The notes under the pieces were generated by a model that saw only the letters and a program-made list of their open reading frames with translations, searched no databases and was not told where the DNA came from. From NCBI GenBank assembly GCA_964016985.1, contig OZ024829.1, positions 66,677,197 to 66,741,196 on the forward strand: a DNA stretch of 64,000 nucleotides, in the 5' to 3' direction. Both the position numbers and the translations under genes were made by a program. The DNA comes from Anodontia alba. Lineage: Eukaryota > Mollusca > Bivalvia > Lucinida > Lucinidae. Shown here in pieces: positions 31,143 through 43,452 of the stretch; position 1 is the stretch's first letter; each line of letters opens with the position of its first letter.

Positions 31143-32041
31143 CAAGCAAATTCCATAGGGAATTTAATTCCCCCGCCTTATTTTTATTTGAGCTGTTAAA
31201 AATGGGTAAGTTAACCAGGGGACCATTGGTCCTGTATCACTTACCTAAGTATTGAAGCAGGAAACCACTGATAAAAAATAACATGCATATCTTCAGACCA
31301 TCCTTAAAGCACCTGTAAAGTTTCAAAAGGATCGGCTTAAAACTGTGGTAGTAGTTACAGGGACAAGGTACCTACTCCCTATATGCTTCTGTAATATTAG
31401 AATTCAAAAAATGTCTAAGTTAAAAATGCGGAAAAAGTGATAAAAAATTATTTCAGGATTCTGAAAAAAACACATGCATATCTTCAGGCCATCCTAAAAG
31501 CCCATGTATAGTTCTAAAAGGATCGGCCAAAAACTGTGGGAGAAGTTAAGGGGACAAGGTACCTACTCCCTATACACTTCTGTAATATTAGAACTCAAAA
31601 AAACGTCTAAGTTAAAAATGTGGAAAAAGTGAAAAAAAATTATTTCAGGATTCTGAAAAATCCACATGCATATCTTCAGGCCATCCTAAAAGCCCATGTA
31701 AAGTTTCAAAAGGATCAGCCAAAAACTGTGGACGGAGTTAAGGGGACAAGGTACCTACACCCTATAGACTTCTGTAATATTAGAACTCAAAAAATGTCTA
31801 AGTTCAAAATGTGTAAAAAGTGATAAAAAATAATTTCAGGATTCTGAAAAAAACCACATGCATATCTTCAGACCATCCTTAAAGCACCTGTAAAGTTTCA
31901 AAAGGATCAGACAAAAACTGTGGGAGGAGTTAAGGGGACAAGATACCTACTAAAAATTCGGAACCATGCACCACGCGCCACGCACCATGGAAAGCCGAAA
32001 ACAGTGTCCCTCCGCTTTTCTTCGAAAAGGCGGGGGACAAA
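31143..32041 (+). mobile_element. Tandem-repeat element E
   Basis: Starts caagcaaattccatagggaa: a hairpin (aaattcc-atag-ggaattt) and then ttcccccgcctt. Five or so units of about 150 bp follow (ctgtaaagtttcaaaaggat, acaaggtacctactccctat). The end has a CACGC-rich stretch instead of the usual microsatellite and then the hairpin ccgcttttcttcgaaaaggc. The 5' ccccgcctt pairs with 3' aaggcgggg. Confidence 0.75.
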
Positions 32042-32208
32042 AAAACAATTTGTAGCTGTTTGGCTCACACAGGGCTCCCTAACTCATTCAGTGAAACATC
32101 ACAGTATAATATGTAATTTGAAGACTCTTGGCAAACCAATTAAGAAATATATTTTCTTTTAATGGCATTTGTCAAGGTATGGATGCAATGGAACACAAGC
32201 AAAGTTAA

Positions 32209-32414
32209 CCCTTGTCCTGCTGAATAAATTAAGATGCCATGCCCATTTCTAAGTTTCAGCCAATCAGATTACTTTATCCAGATTGTTGATATAAATTCAC
32301 ATACTTAATGGCAAACAGTGTAAATCCAGATCAGTTGGCTTCTTCAGAAGCCAACTGATCTGGATCTACACTGTTTGCAAAGGCAGGACATATCCGGGTT
32401 CGGAAGGACTAGGG
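32209..32414 (+). mobile_element. TTAA-flanked MITE with near-perfect central palindrome
   Basis: 206 bp, TTAA at 32205-32208 and 32415-32418. Inner arms run from caaacagtgtaaatccagat to its inverse ending gatctacactgtttg, about 64 bp of hairpin centred near 32343. Confidence 0.92.
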
Positions 32415-32688
32415 TTAATGTGAAATATGAACAAAGTGAGTCACATCCAAAGTAAGTGTAGTCCCTTCAAGTTTCAGACTTCACTTACTCAGCATGTTAC
32501 CCATTCCAGTTATACTAACATGAATGTCAGAAAAAAATGACATTCATATCTTATTTTAATGCTTTTTCATTAACTGAACTGAACAAGAAGCAATTCATTG
32601 TTGTTTTAGAAAACTGGCTAGGAGACAGAACTGTCAAAGCATAACTGCTAGCCAACACAAATAGAAGACTTGCTTACTTCTCAGTTAA

Positions 32689-32896
32689 CTCTTAAAGCCT
32701 AATCAATATTCTAACAGATGACATTCTATAACCAAAAATATATTATTTTTCTGAGAAAATAAGACTTGACATTTCATGTGAATCATTTACTAGGCAGATG
32801 ATTCACCTGAAATGTCAGCCTTATTTTCTCTGAAAAATTATAAAAAAGAATATGTCAAAATGTCGTCTGCTATAGTTGTGATCAGTTGTTTAGCAG
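32689..32896. mobile_element. Palindromic MITE, TTAA-flanked (second family)
   Basis: TTAA at 32685-32688 and 32897-32900. Arms: tctgagaaaataagacttga and catttcatgtgaatcat against atgattcacctgaaatgtca and ccttattttctctga. Confidence 0.8.
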
Positions 32897-32950
32897 TTAA
32901 GATCTTTTGTCAAGTTAATGATGATGAGTTCAGATTTAACAACCCACCAT

Positions 32951-35888
32951 CAAACTAGAGCTGGTGTTTGTAAAACACTATGCCCCCAACTGCCTGACTC
33001 TAACACTGCTTGACTCCAACACTGCTTGCCCATGACGGTAACAACAGTACAAATATATGATTTCAATGTTATTTTATTAAAAGGGAAATAATTCTAAAAT
33101 GGGAGATAATTTGGATAGGAAAAAAAATATGGGTCACCTACTTTTTCATGAGGAATCCATATATGAAATTTCAAACTAGCATGCACAGTTCAAAACTTAT
33201 GCTATGCATCAAAAAGTGTGCAAATTAAAAATGCCCAAAATGACAAAGGGCCATAACTCGAGAAGTACTTTTCAGAATTTATTCAAGTTAATCAGGTCAT
33301 CTACTCATCGCTACCAATCTATTCCTTAAATTTCAAGGCTCTAGCTTCAGTAGTTTTTAAGATATTTTGCTTACATCCATATTTCTTCAAAGGGACATAA
33401 CTCAGGAAAGGGGCATAATCCTGACAGGGAAAAATATATGTGTCAGATATTTTTTCATGAGGAATCCATACATGAAATTTCAAAACCCTAGCATGCATAG
33501 TTCAAAACCTGTGCTAAGCATCAACAAGAGGGCCCAGTGGGCCCTAATTTGCTCACCTGAGTGTCATTGTCTCTAGTATATTCTAAAAGACTGTGGTTTC
33601 TCTTCATAGGACTATGTATGTTTAAAATTTGTTGAAAATGAATGTTTTCGGATGACAGGCTGGGGGGTGCTGGACAGAAACATGATTGCAGGGTGCCTTA
33701 TTGTTGAATAAGCATGTGAACTAGATGAAGCTATGTAACCAAATATCAAAGGCCAAGGCCTTCTGGTTTCAGACAAAAAAATGATTGCTTGAAAAACGTG
33801 ACCGCTAGAGTGTTAACAAGGTTTTCTGCTGATTTGGCCCGGTGACCTAGTTTTTGATTCCAAGTGACCCAGTTTCGAACTTGACCTAGAAATCATCAAG
33901 ACAAACATTTTGAGCAAGATTCATTGATGATTGCTTGAAAAATGTGACCGCTAGAGTGTTAACAAGGTTTCCTACTGATTTGGCCCGGTGACCTAGTTTT
34001 TGACTCCAAGTGACCCAGTTTCAAACTTGACCTAGAAATCATCAAGACAAACATATTGAGCAAGATTCATGATGATTGCTTCAAAAATGTGACCGCTAGA
34101 GTGTTAACAAGGTTTTCTGCTGATCTGGCCCAGTGACCTAGTTTTTGATCCCAAGTGACCCAGTTTTGAATTTGACCTAGATTTAATAGAGGCAAACATT
34201 TTGAGCAAGTTTCATCAAGATTGGGTCAAAACTATGACCTCTAGAGTGAGAACAAGTTTTTCCTTTGATTTGACCTGGTGACCTAGTTTTTGACCCCAAG
34301 TAACCCAGTATCGAACTTGACCTAGATTTCATAGAGGCAAACATTCTGACCAAGTTTCATCAAGATTGGGTCAAAACTGTGACCTCTAGAGTGTTAACAA
34401 ACTTATTGTTGTCGACAAACGACAGACGGCAGACGACGGACATAGGGTGATGACAATAGCTCACCTGAGCTTATGCTCAGGTGAGCTAAAAAGTGTGCAA
34501 TGTAAAAATGCCCAAAATGACAAAGGGCCATAACTCAAGAAGTACTTTTCAGAATTTATTCAAAAGTTAATCAAGTCATCTACTCATCGCTACCAATTTA
34601 TTCCTTAAATTTCAAGGCTCTAGCCTCAATAGTTTTTGTGATATTTTGCTGAGAAGACTTCATTCATATTTTTTTCAAAGGGCTGTAACTCAGGTAAGGG
34701 GCTTAATCCTAATAAGAAAAAAAAAAAAAAAATATGCGTCAGCTATTTTTTCATGAGAAATCTAAGCATGAAATTTCAAAACCCTAGCATGCACAGTTCA
34801 AAACTTATGCTATGCATCAAAAAGTGTGCAATGTAAAAATACCCAAAATGACAAAGGGCCATAACTCAAGAAATACTTTTCAGAATTTATTCAAAAGTTA
34901 ATCAGGTCATCTACTCATCAATACCAACCTATTACTCAAATTTCAAGGCTCTAGCTTCAATAGCTTTTGAGATAGCTTGCTGAAAAGATTCCATCCATAT
35001 TTTTTCAAAGGGCCATAACTCAGGAAAGGGGCATAATCCTGATCAGAAAAAAAATATAAGTCTGCTATTTTTTCATGAAGAATCCATATATGAAATTTCA
35101 AAACCCTAGCATGCACAGTTCAAAACTTATGTTATGCATCAAAAAGTGTGCAACATAAAAATGCCCAAAGATATAAAGGGCCATAACTCATGAAGTAATT
35201 TTCAGAATTTATTCAAAAGTAATTCAGGTCATCTACTCATCAATACCAATCTATTCACTAGGTTTCAAGGCTCTAGCTTCAATAGCTTTTGAGATATTTT
35301 GCTGACAAGAATTAATCCATATTTTTTCAAAGGGCTATAACTCAGGAAAGGGGCATAATCCTGATAAGAAAAAAAATACGTGTCAGCTATTTTTTCATGA
35401 GGAATCCATACATGAAATTTCAAAACCCTAGCATGCACAGTTCAAAACTTATGCTATGCATCAAAAAGTGTGCAATTGTAAAAATGCCCATAGTTATAAA
35501 GGGCCATAACTCATGAAGTAATTTTCAGAATTTACTCAAAAGTTAATTAGGTCATCTACTCATCAATACCAATCTATTCACCAGGTTTCAAGGCTCTAGC
35601 TTCAATAGCTTTAGAGATATTTTGCTGACAAGATTCCATCCATATTTTTTCAAAGGGCCATAACTCAGGAAAGGGGCATAATCCTGATGGGAAAAAAAAT
35701 ATACGTGTCAGCTATTTTTTCATGAAGAATCCATATTTGAAATTTCAAAACCCTAGCATGCATGGTTCAGAAGTTATGCTATGCATCAAAAAGTGTAACG
35801 GATGGACGCACGGACGGACGGACGCACACACGCACAAACGTCCCAGAAGCAATATGCCCCTCCAACTTCTTCGAAGTTGGGGGCATAA
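32951..35888 (+). mobile_element. Tandem-repeat element A
   Basis: Starts caaactagagctg with hairpin gtgtttgtaaaacac, then tatgcccccaact. The core has about 10 units of about 290/145 bp (agggccataactcaggaaag, aatttcaaggctctagcttc, gagatattttgctgacaaga). The end has a cggacggacggacgc microsatellite and the hairpin ccaacttcttcgaagttgg, then gggcataa. The 5' tatgcccccaact is the inverse of 3' agttgggggcata. It is interrupted by a family L element at 33525-34489. Confidence 0.85.
33525..34489 (+). mobile_element. Tandem-repeat element L, nested in element A
   Basis: Starts caagagggcccagtgggccc (hairpin) then tgctcacctgag; core of about four L units; ends gacggcagacgacggaca, then the hairpin gctcacctgagcttatgctc and aggtgagctaa. 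Host element A text resumes without loss: gcatcaa on the left and aaagtgtgcaa on the right equal the uninterrupted gcatcaaaaagtgtgcaa of neighbouring units. No target duplication is needed. Confidence 0.9.
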
Positions 35889-36633
35889 ATAGTGTATTAA
35901 CTTGGTTTGTAATGAAACAGCTATAATGATAAGTCATCTTTTGTCAAGAAGCTGCCAGCCAGTTGATTCAGGTAAGTCACCTGCAGTAAGAGGATTATAG
36001 AATGAATACTTAGGCACTAGAGCTGCAACCAATACCTGAATATTTAGGATCCTTTCAATAGATAATGATGACACTATTTTTTGTGACTATCAGCATCAAT
36101 GTTTTGTTTTGAGTTGTTTTTTTTTTTTATTCTTTTTCATATTCTCATGTCTAAAACATGACCCTCACAATTTTGATAAATGTCCATTCAAATATTATAG
36201 GAAGAGTTTTACAAGTCCACAGAGACTGCATGAATATTGAAATTCTGATAACGTAAAACTCCCACTGAACTAAAATGGATGAGAAAATTGCTTCTATTTA
36301 AATGAGAAACAACTCTAGAAAATCTACCATACTGCACATATAACACCTGTTACACACAAATAAAAGCTCTAGCACATACCATATTAATCGTAATAGCAGC
36401 CACTGCTATATAATAGCACCCCATCCATCATCACCAGCCCCTCGTAATTCTTTGATGGCAATATGAAATTTGGGCCAGAAATCCTATTTCATTTTAAGTG
36501 CAGAGTAGAACCAGATCAGATGACAAAGAATGCAGTATCTGATCAGAGACTACATTGTCTGCCAATCATCCAGTAGTACTTAGACACATCAACAGATAGT
36601 AGAATTTTATGACAAGAATGGTACGTGTTTATC
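35889..36633. other. Mostly unique intronic sequence with a hairpin-repeat fragment
   Basis: Fragment of the gatcagat / atctgatc hairpin repeat at 36490-36575. No exon found that fits FOCAD. Confidence 0.4.
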
Positions 36634-36834
36634 GCTTAGCACTCTGGGTATAAAATTCGGCAAACAACATTTTGAAATACTTGATATTTTACCCCCAAAA
36701 CAGATTCTGACATTTCATGCAAATTGTCTCTAATAGAGACAATTTGCATGAAATGTCAAATCCTGTTTTATGGGAAAAAATTAGAAAAATATAGTCAATT
36801 TGTCGTCTGCTGAATTAGCCCAGGGAGTGGTAAA
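36634..36834. mobile_element. Long-hairpin MITE, second copy
   Basis: Perfect inner palindrome catgcaaattgtctc-taat-agagacaatttgcatg at about 36715-36750, flanked by cagattctgacattt and aaatgtcaaatcctg. Outer ends cactctggg and cccagggagtg. Confidence 0.85.
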
Positions 36835-36894
36835 GGTTGAGGAGGTAATATATATATTTCACTTTGCAAAGGACAGTTTTGAAATGTACATATA

Positions 36895-39128
36895 AACTAG
36901 AGGCTTAAGTTGGCCAGAAATCGCTCACCTGGATTAGGCTGATCATGATATGTTACATTGTGCCATAGTCGCCATCTTGGCTGTCAGATCAGATTGCCTT
37001 TAGCAATTCAGAATCTGATGTTGTTTGAAGAGTTTCAAGATTGCCACCATGGCTGCCATCTTGAATATTGGAACTGAACGATGTAGCAATTCTGAATCTT
37101 CATGTCACCCCCATGCCTCCTATCAAGTTTTGGCTCAATCTGACTTACTGTTTGTGAGGAGATATGGTTTGAAGAATTCCAAGATTGCAGCCATGGGGTC
37201 CATCTTGGATACTGGAACAGAACAATTTTAGCAATTCTCAATTTCCTTAAGACCCCAATGCCTCCCATCAAGTTTAAGCTCAATCAGACTTACCGTTCGG
37301 GAACAGATGTGATTTAAGATTTTCAAGATTGCTGCCATGGTGGCCATCTTGGATATCAGAATTTCCATTTTAGCAATTCTAAATCTCCATGCTGCCCCAA
37401 TTACTTCCACTCCATCTGACACTGCTTGGGAGCAGATAATAATTAAAGACTTTCAAGATGGCCCCCATGGTAGCCATCATGGAAACAATTCTGATGGAGA
37501 TGTTGAAAATGTGTAGTTACTGACGGACATATGGATGATGAGGGACAGACCATGGTCAACAGCCCACGGCATAAGCTGACCTGGAGCAAAGCTCCAGGAG
37601 AGCTAACAATAAAAGATCTTCAAGATGGTTGCTGTGGCGGTCCCATGGATATCGTTACAAAATGTTTTAGCAATTCTGAATCTCCATGTTCTCCATGTTG
37701 CCCCAATGCCTCCCAACAAGTTTTGGCTCAATCTGACTTACCATTCGGGAGCAGATGAGGTTTGAAGATTTTCTAGATGGCCACCTTGGGGGGCATCTCA
37801 GATAATATTGGACCAGAAAGATTTTAACAATTCTTAATCTTGATCTTCTTAATCTTCTTGCTCTGATGCCTCCCATCAAGTTTAGGCTCAATTGGCATTA
37901 CAGTTTGGGAGGAGATGTCATTTGAAGAATTTCAAGATAGCCGCCCTGGTGGCCAGCTTGGATGTCAGGATAAAACCAATTAAGTAGTTCTGAATCTCTA
38001 TGTCTCCCCAATGCCTCCCAGCAAGTTTAAGCTTAATCTGATGCACCGTTTGAAAGCAGATGTCATTTCAAGATTTTCAAGCTGGCCACCATGGTGGCCA
38101 TCTTGGATATTGGAATGGAACAAATTTAGCAATTCTAAAACTCCATGTCACCCCAATGCCTCCAACCAAGTTTGGGCTCAATCAGACACCGTTCGGGAGC
38201 AGACATGGTTTGAAGATTTTCAAGATGGCCACCTTGGCAGCCATCTTGGATAAGGGAATGGAATGATTCTAGCAAAAATCAAGTTTTAGCTCAATCCGAT
38301 TTATGGTTTGGGAGGAGATGTCATTTGAAGATTTCCAAGATGGCGGACATGGCCACCATCTTGGATATCGGAATGGAATGATTTTAGCAATTCTAAATCT
38401 CTGTGAGGCCCCAATGCCACCCATCAAGTTTGGGCTCAATCTGACTTAGGAGTCGGAAGCAGATATGGTTTCAAGATTTTCAAGATGGCCGCCCAAGCAG
38501 CCATCTTGGATGGCCGAATGAAGCGATTTAAGCAATTCTGAATCTTAATGTGGCTCCAAAGCATCCCATCAAGTTTAGGCTCAATCCAACATGGTTTGGG
38601 AGGAGATATTGTTTGAAGAATTTCAAGATGGCCACCATGGGCCATCTTGGATATCAGAACTGAACAATTTTAGCAATTCTGAATCTCCATGTCGCTCCGA
38701 TGCCTCCCATCAAGTTTCGACTCATTCTGACTTATGATTTGGGAGAAGATGTCATTTGAAGAATTTCAAGATGGCTGCCGTGGTGACCATCTTGAATATC
38801 AGAATGGAACGATTTTAGCAACTCTGAATCTCTGTGTCACTGTGATGCCTCCCATCAAACTTTGGCTTAATCTGACTTACGGTTTGGGAGGAGATGTCAT
38901 TTGAAGAATTTCAAGATTGCCATCTTGGAAAAGAGAACGAAATAATTTTAGCAATTCTGAATCTCCATGTTGCCACAATGCCTCCCACTAAGTTTCAGCT
39001 CAATCCAACTTATGGTTCTGGAGATGTCGAAAATGTGAAAAGCTAACGACAGACAGACGACGAATGACGGACGACGGACAACAGGCCATGGCATAAGCGG
39101 ACCTGGAGCAAAGCTCCTGGTGAGCTAA
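36895..39128 (+). mobile_element. Tandem-repeat element J (two consecutive ends)
   Basis: Starts aaactagaggcttaagttgg then cgctcacctgga. The core has about 14 units of about 120-145 bp (caagatggccaccatggtgg, ccatcttggatat, ttagcaattctgaatctcca, caagtttaggctcaatctga). A terminal hairpin ctggagcaaagctccagg then agctaa occurs at about 37580-37606 and again, as ctggagcaaagctcctgg then tgagctaa, at 39101-39128, so two elements may be fused. Confidence 0.8.
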
Positions 39129-39440
39129 TAAAGACTTCATTAGTACGGAAATTTTTCAAGCCAGATACTAGAAGGATAAATGCTCTAAACATGACCAAAC
39201 ATGGCAGACCCAGTTTACATGCTCCCTTCCTGAGCATACTTTGTCCAAATCCTAAAACCACCAAATTGGTGGTTTCTGTGAAGTAGTGATAATAAGCTAC
39301 TTTAGGAACTTCAAAATATCAAAATGGCAGAAAGCAGGGTTTGACATTACATGCAAACCATCTCAAAGGAAGAAAGTCCTTACCCCAGGGTATGACAGTG
39401 CAAGTCCAGGTCAGATGCCACTTAGGGAAAAGATTCTAGG
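39129..39440. other. Unique intronic sequence
   Basis: No gene or repeat recognised. Confidence 0.4.
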
Positions 39441-39606
39441 AAATATGCCTCCCTGCACCCACCCTCACCCTCCACTGGAAAAGTGTCCCCAAATCTGCAT
39501 CCTGGAAATTTGCCCCTTGAGGAAATCTGCCCCCTGAAATCTGCCCCCACAACCCATCCCCTGGAAACCTGGCCCCCGAGAAAAGTGTCCCCCCCCACCC
39601 CCCGCA
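39441..39606. repeat. C-rich short tandem repeat
   Basis: Repeats of about 20 bp around ctggaaatctgcccc, strongly asymmetric in C over G, ending in C runs. Confidence 0.7.
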
Positions 39607-39629
39607 GTCAGTATGTAGTATGTGATATC

Positions 39630-39660
39630 TTCATAATAATAATAATAATAATAATAATAT
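39630..39660. repeat. (TAA)n microsatellite
   Basis: About ten ataat units. Confidence 0.95.
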
Positions 39661-39967
39661 GATAACAATTTCGACATCCTCAATGAGCCATCATCAGGTG
39701 TTACCATGCTTTGTTAAGTATTCTTGCTGGTATCATACAATTTTTTTAAATGTTACGAAGACTTCTGGATTAATTAAATCTTAACTTGCTTAGTTACAGA
39801 TGTCTGTTTCAAAATCTGACAATACCAGCTTGTTTACAACAAAACATGACATAGATTTTCCCGTTATAGTTTTTTTTTAAACATCTTTTTGGGATGTATT
39901 CTGCCTTCTTTTGTTCGGCGCTCAATCATTTTTTTCAGTAGTTAATGAAGAGCATCTTTTCAAAATG

Positions 39968-40383
39968 TCAAAAATGTGACCTCTACAGTGTTAACAAGGT
40001 CTTCCTTTGATTTGGCCTGGTGACCTAGTTTTTTGATCCCAAGTGACCCAGTTTCGAAGCTGACCTAGAACTCATCAAGACAAACATTTTGAGCAAGATT
40101 CATGATGATTGCTTCAAAAATGTGACCTCTAGAGTGTTAATAATATTTTCCTTTGATTTGACCTGGTGACCTAGTTTTTGACCCCAAGTGACCCAGTTTC
40201 AAACCTGACCTAGATTTTATAGAGGCAAATACTCTGAGCAAGTTCCATCAAGACTGGGTAAAACTGTGGCCTCTGGAGTGTTAACAAACTAATTGTTGAC
40301 GACGGACGATGGATGACGGACGATGGACGACAGACAGAGGAAGATCACAATAGCTCACCCTGAGCTTTGCTCAGGTGAGCTAA
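39968..40383 (+). repeat. Family L fragment with terminal module
   Basis: Two L units without a clear 5' terminus, a gacggacgatgg microsatellite and the hairpin ctcaccctgagctttgctca, ending CTAA at 40380-40383. Confidence 0.8.
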
Positions 40384-40389
40384 AAATTA

Positions 40390-41884
40390 TACAATTTTAT
40401 ACATGTATATAGCCCAGTGGCAAGGGCAGATAACCCTCAAAGGACAAAATTTTGATTATAATTAAAATGTTTTACTACTTTAATCAAACATTGTAAGTTT
40501 CAGCCATTAGTCTTTCATACATTCTGAGAAAATGACTTTTCAACATTTTCTCCATACAAATGCGTGGAGACGCAAATTTGACCTTGCTGTAAAAAGGTCA
40601 AAGGTCCACTTACAGTCATCGATTGAACAAACTTGGTAGATCTTCTGTCCATGATGCTATATACCAAGATTCAGCCTTGAAGCTTTCTTGGTTCTGGAGA
40701 AGAGGAGTTTTAAGTGTTTCTACCATATAAGGGTATGGTGGCCATCTTGTTCTGTTGTGTTGAACCATTTGAACAAATTGGCAATACCATTTTGATAGAA
40801 GGTCCCATGTGAAATCTGGTAAAAACTGAACAGGTTTCAGAAAAGAAGACATTTAAAAATTAAACAATTATACATGTATAATTATAGCACAGAAGCAAGG
40901 GCAGATAACCCTCTGGGGACAAAATTTTGATTATAACTACAATGTTTTACTACTTTTATCATATATTGTAAGTTTCAGCCATTAGTCCTTTATACATTTT
41001 GAGAAAATGACTTTTCAACATTTTTCCATAATTTGCAAATTTGACCTTGCCATAAAAAGGTCAAAGATCAAAGATCAACCTATGGTCATCATTTGAACAA
41101 ACTTTGTAGACCTTGTCCTCGATGCTATATTCTAAGATTCAGCCCCAAAGCTTTCTTGGTTCTGGAGAAGAAGGTTTTTAAGTGTTTTTATAATATATGG
41201 GCATGGTGGCCATCTTGTTTGATGGTGCTGAACCATTTAAACAAATTGGCAATACCCTTTTGACAGAAGGCCCCATGTGAAATCTGGTGAAAATTGCTCA
41301 AACAGTTTAAGAGAAGAAGACATTTAAAAATTACACAAATTATAGATGTATATTGCCCAGGGGCAAGGGCAGATAACCCCCAGGGAACAAAATTTTGATT
41401 ATAACTAAAATGTTTTACTACTTTAATCACTCAGTGTAAGTTTCAGCCATTAGTCTTTAATACATTCTGAGAAAATGACTTTTCAACATTTCCCCCATAT
41501 AAATGTATAGGGACGCAAATTTGACCTTGCCATAAAAAGGTCAAAGGTAAACCTGTGGCCATCATTTGAACAAACTTAGTAGACCTTGAGTCCATGATGC
41601 TATATACCAAGATTCAGCCCTGAAGCTTTCTTGGTTCTGGAGAAAAAGGTTTTTAAGTGTTTTTACCATATATGGGCATGGTGGCCATCTTGATTAATGG
41701 ACCGTCATTTGTATAAATTTTCAATCCCCCTTTAATAGAAGGCTCCACATGAAGTTCGAAGAAAACTGGCCCAGGGGTTACAGAGGAGAAGTTGTTCAAA
41801 GATGTGGACGGACGGACAATGGACAGACAACAGACGGCAAGTGATCACAATAGCTCATCCTGAGCCTTGCCCAGGTGAGTTAAA
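40390..41884 (+). repeat. Tandem repeat family O with terminal module
   Basis: Three units of about 460 bp (gggcaagggcagataacc, aattttgattataact, gtaagtttcagccattagtc, gccatcttgtt). Parts match family I (taaaaaggtcaaag, atatgggcatgg). Ends with a ggacggacaatggacagac microsatellite and the hairpin catcctgagccttgcccagg, then gagttaa. Confidence 0.8.
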
Positions 41885-41885
41885 A

Positions 41886-41940
41886 AAAAGAGAGATCAAA
41901 ATGTCATCTGTTGCAGTTGTGGCAAGCACTTTCAGGGTTA
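41886..41940. repeat. Half of palindromic TTAA MITE
   Basis: tcaaaatgtcatctgttgca and agcactttcagggttaa match one end of 32689-32896. Confidence 0.5.
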
Positions 41941-42015
41941 AAGCAGGTCCTAGGCTGGCTGCACAGTGTAAAACTTTCTGTATCATGAGCAAATTATTTC
42001 TGTTTCATGCTATAT

Positions 42016-42848
42016 AACAAGAAAACATTGATGCAAAGCATCAATATGCCGGGAAACTAATCTGTCATGCATTACTTAGCTCCCTATAGATCGTAGTATA
42101 GTGAAAAAATGTTATAATTTATGAAAGGTTGTAATTATATAAATTATCGTAATACTCAACGATAAAAACATTATAGACATTATCAGAGCTATGTAAAAAA
42201 AAATCAACTATGACTGTCTGTTTTCTAGCCCGCATACATAATTACATGTGGCCATCCATAGCCTAGGCCGAACATACTATATCTGAAATCATCTATGTAG
42301 CAGTGTTTCATTCTTTTCTCCACTCATAACGTTTTCTTTCGGCCCAAATCTTTCCATGCTTGAATATCAAATTAAACTATTATTAAACCGGCTTATAATC
42401 TGTTCGATGTCAGAATGCATATTTCCAATCGAAAACAAAGAATTATATCTTTTGTTTCTTCTTCGTAGTACGATGAAAAAAACAAAATGAAAAAATTCAA
42501 ACGTGTATGAATATTGACAGCAACAAGCTCATTTCAGGTCGAATGGTCAAACTGGGGCTCCTACCGGGAAAACTGCTCATTTCTCTTTTAAATGAGAAAA
42601 ACCCACATTGCTACATTCATTCTACACAGTACTTCCCATTTTTTATTTCACTATGTTACCATTAGCACAGTTCTCTGCTGCAAAAGTGTGTGACTTTGAA
42701 TAATAAAAAAAAAGTTGGGGGTGAATAGTTATATATAACCCCACTAAGAACCCCATAAAACTGGAAGAAAACCGATGTTCTTCAAATGCATACACATTTT
42801 ACAAAAACAACCTCAAATAGATATGCCGGGCTCAAGCCCGGCGTAAAT
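42016..42848 (+). mobile_element. Element with 5' and 3' hairpins, no tandem core
   Basis: Starts caagaaaaca followed by hairpin ttgatgcaaagcatcaa and tatgccggg; ends tatgccgggctcaagcccgg then cgtaaa. The plan matches the tandem-repeat elements, but the 800-bp interior is unique and AT-rich and there is no GACGGACA microsatellite. It may be closer to a parental or differently loaded member. Confidence 0.55.
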
Positions 42849-43452
42849 AAATTGTTCATGACATATCTTGCTCACTGACATGTTTATGACCTGACCTTCA
42901 CAAAGGAATCAGCAAACAATTACTGCTGCATGAGCAAACAAGTCTTGTTTCATGCTATATAATAAACTGCTAATGAGATATCTCTGGCCAAACTGCTTCA
43001 GCTCCTGTCCTTTACAAGGAAATGGCCCTTTAAGCGAGAAATTGTTCCTTACGAGATGTGCATCCAGTGATAACTCGGATCATTCTGTACATTGCACACA
43101 GGCTGATTGGGACCTTCTCTATTTATAAATATATTATAGAGTATCCAGTGATTCTGCATGTGGACAAGAAAGATCCTGTCTGTATGTTATGAATGTGCAG
43201 ATCTGGGCCTTCATTGTCAATATATGCAATAAGTATCCTTTACTCATGTTGTGACCAAACTAATAGTCCAGTGGCCAAACTAATACAGTCCAGTTTATGT
43301 AAATTCAATGACTCTTCAATGACTAATGAAAACACAGTTAACCAGAAGACCAACCAAGACAATCTGTCAAATGGAATTTGGAAGTAAGTGTTTGCAGAAA
43401 CATTTCTCTTTGTAAATAATTAGGTCACTGTCAAAGTAAAAAGATACATATT
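42849..43452. other. Unique intronic sequence
   Basis: tgtttcatgctatataa recurs at about 42946 and at about 42000, on either side of the preceding element. No exon found. Confidence 0.4.
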
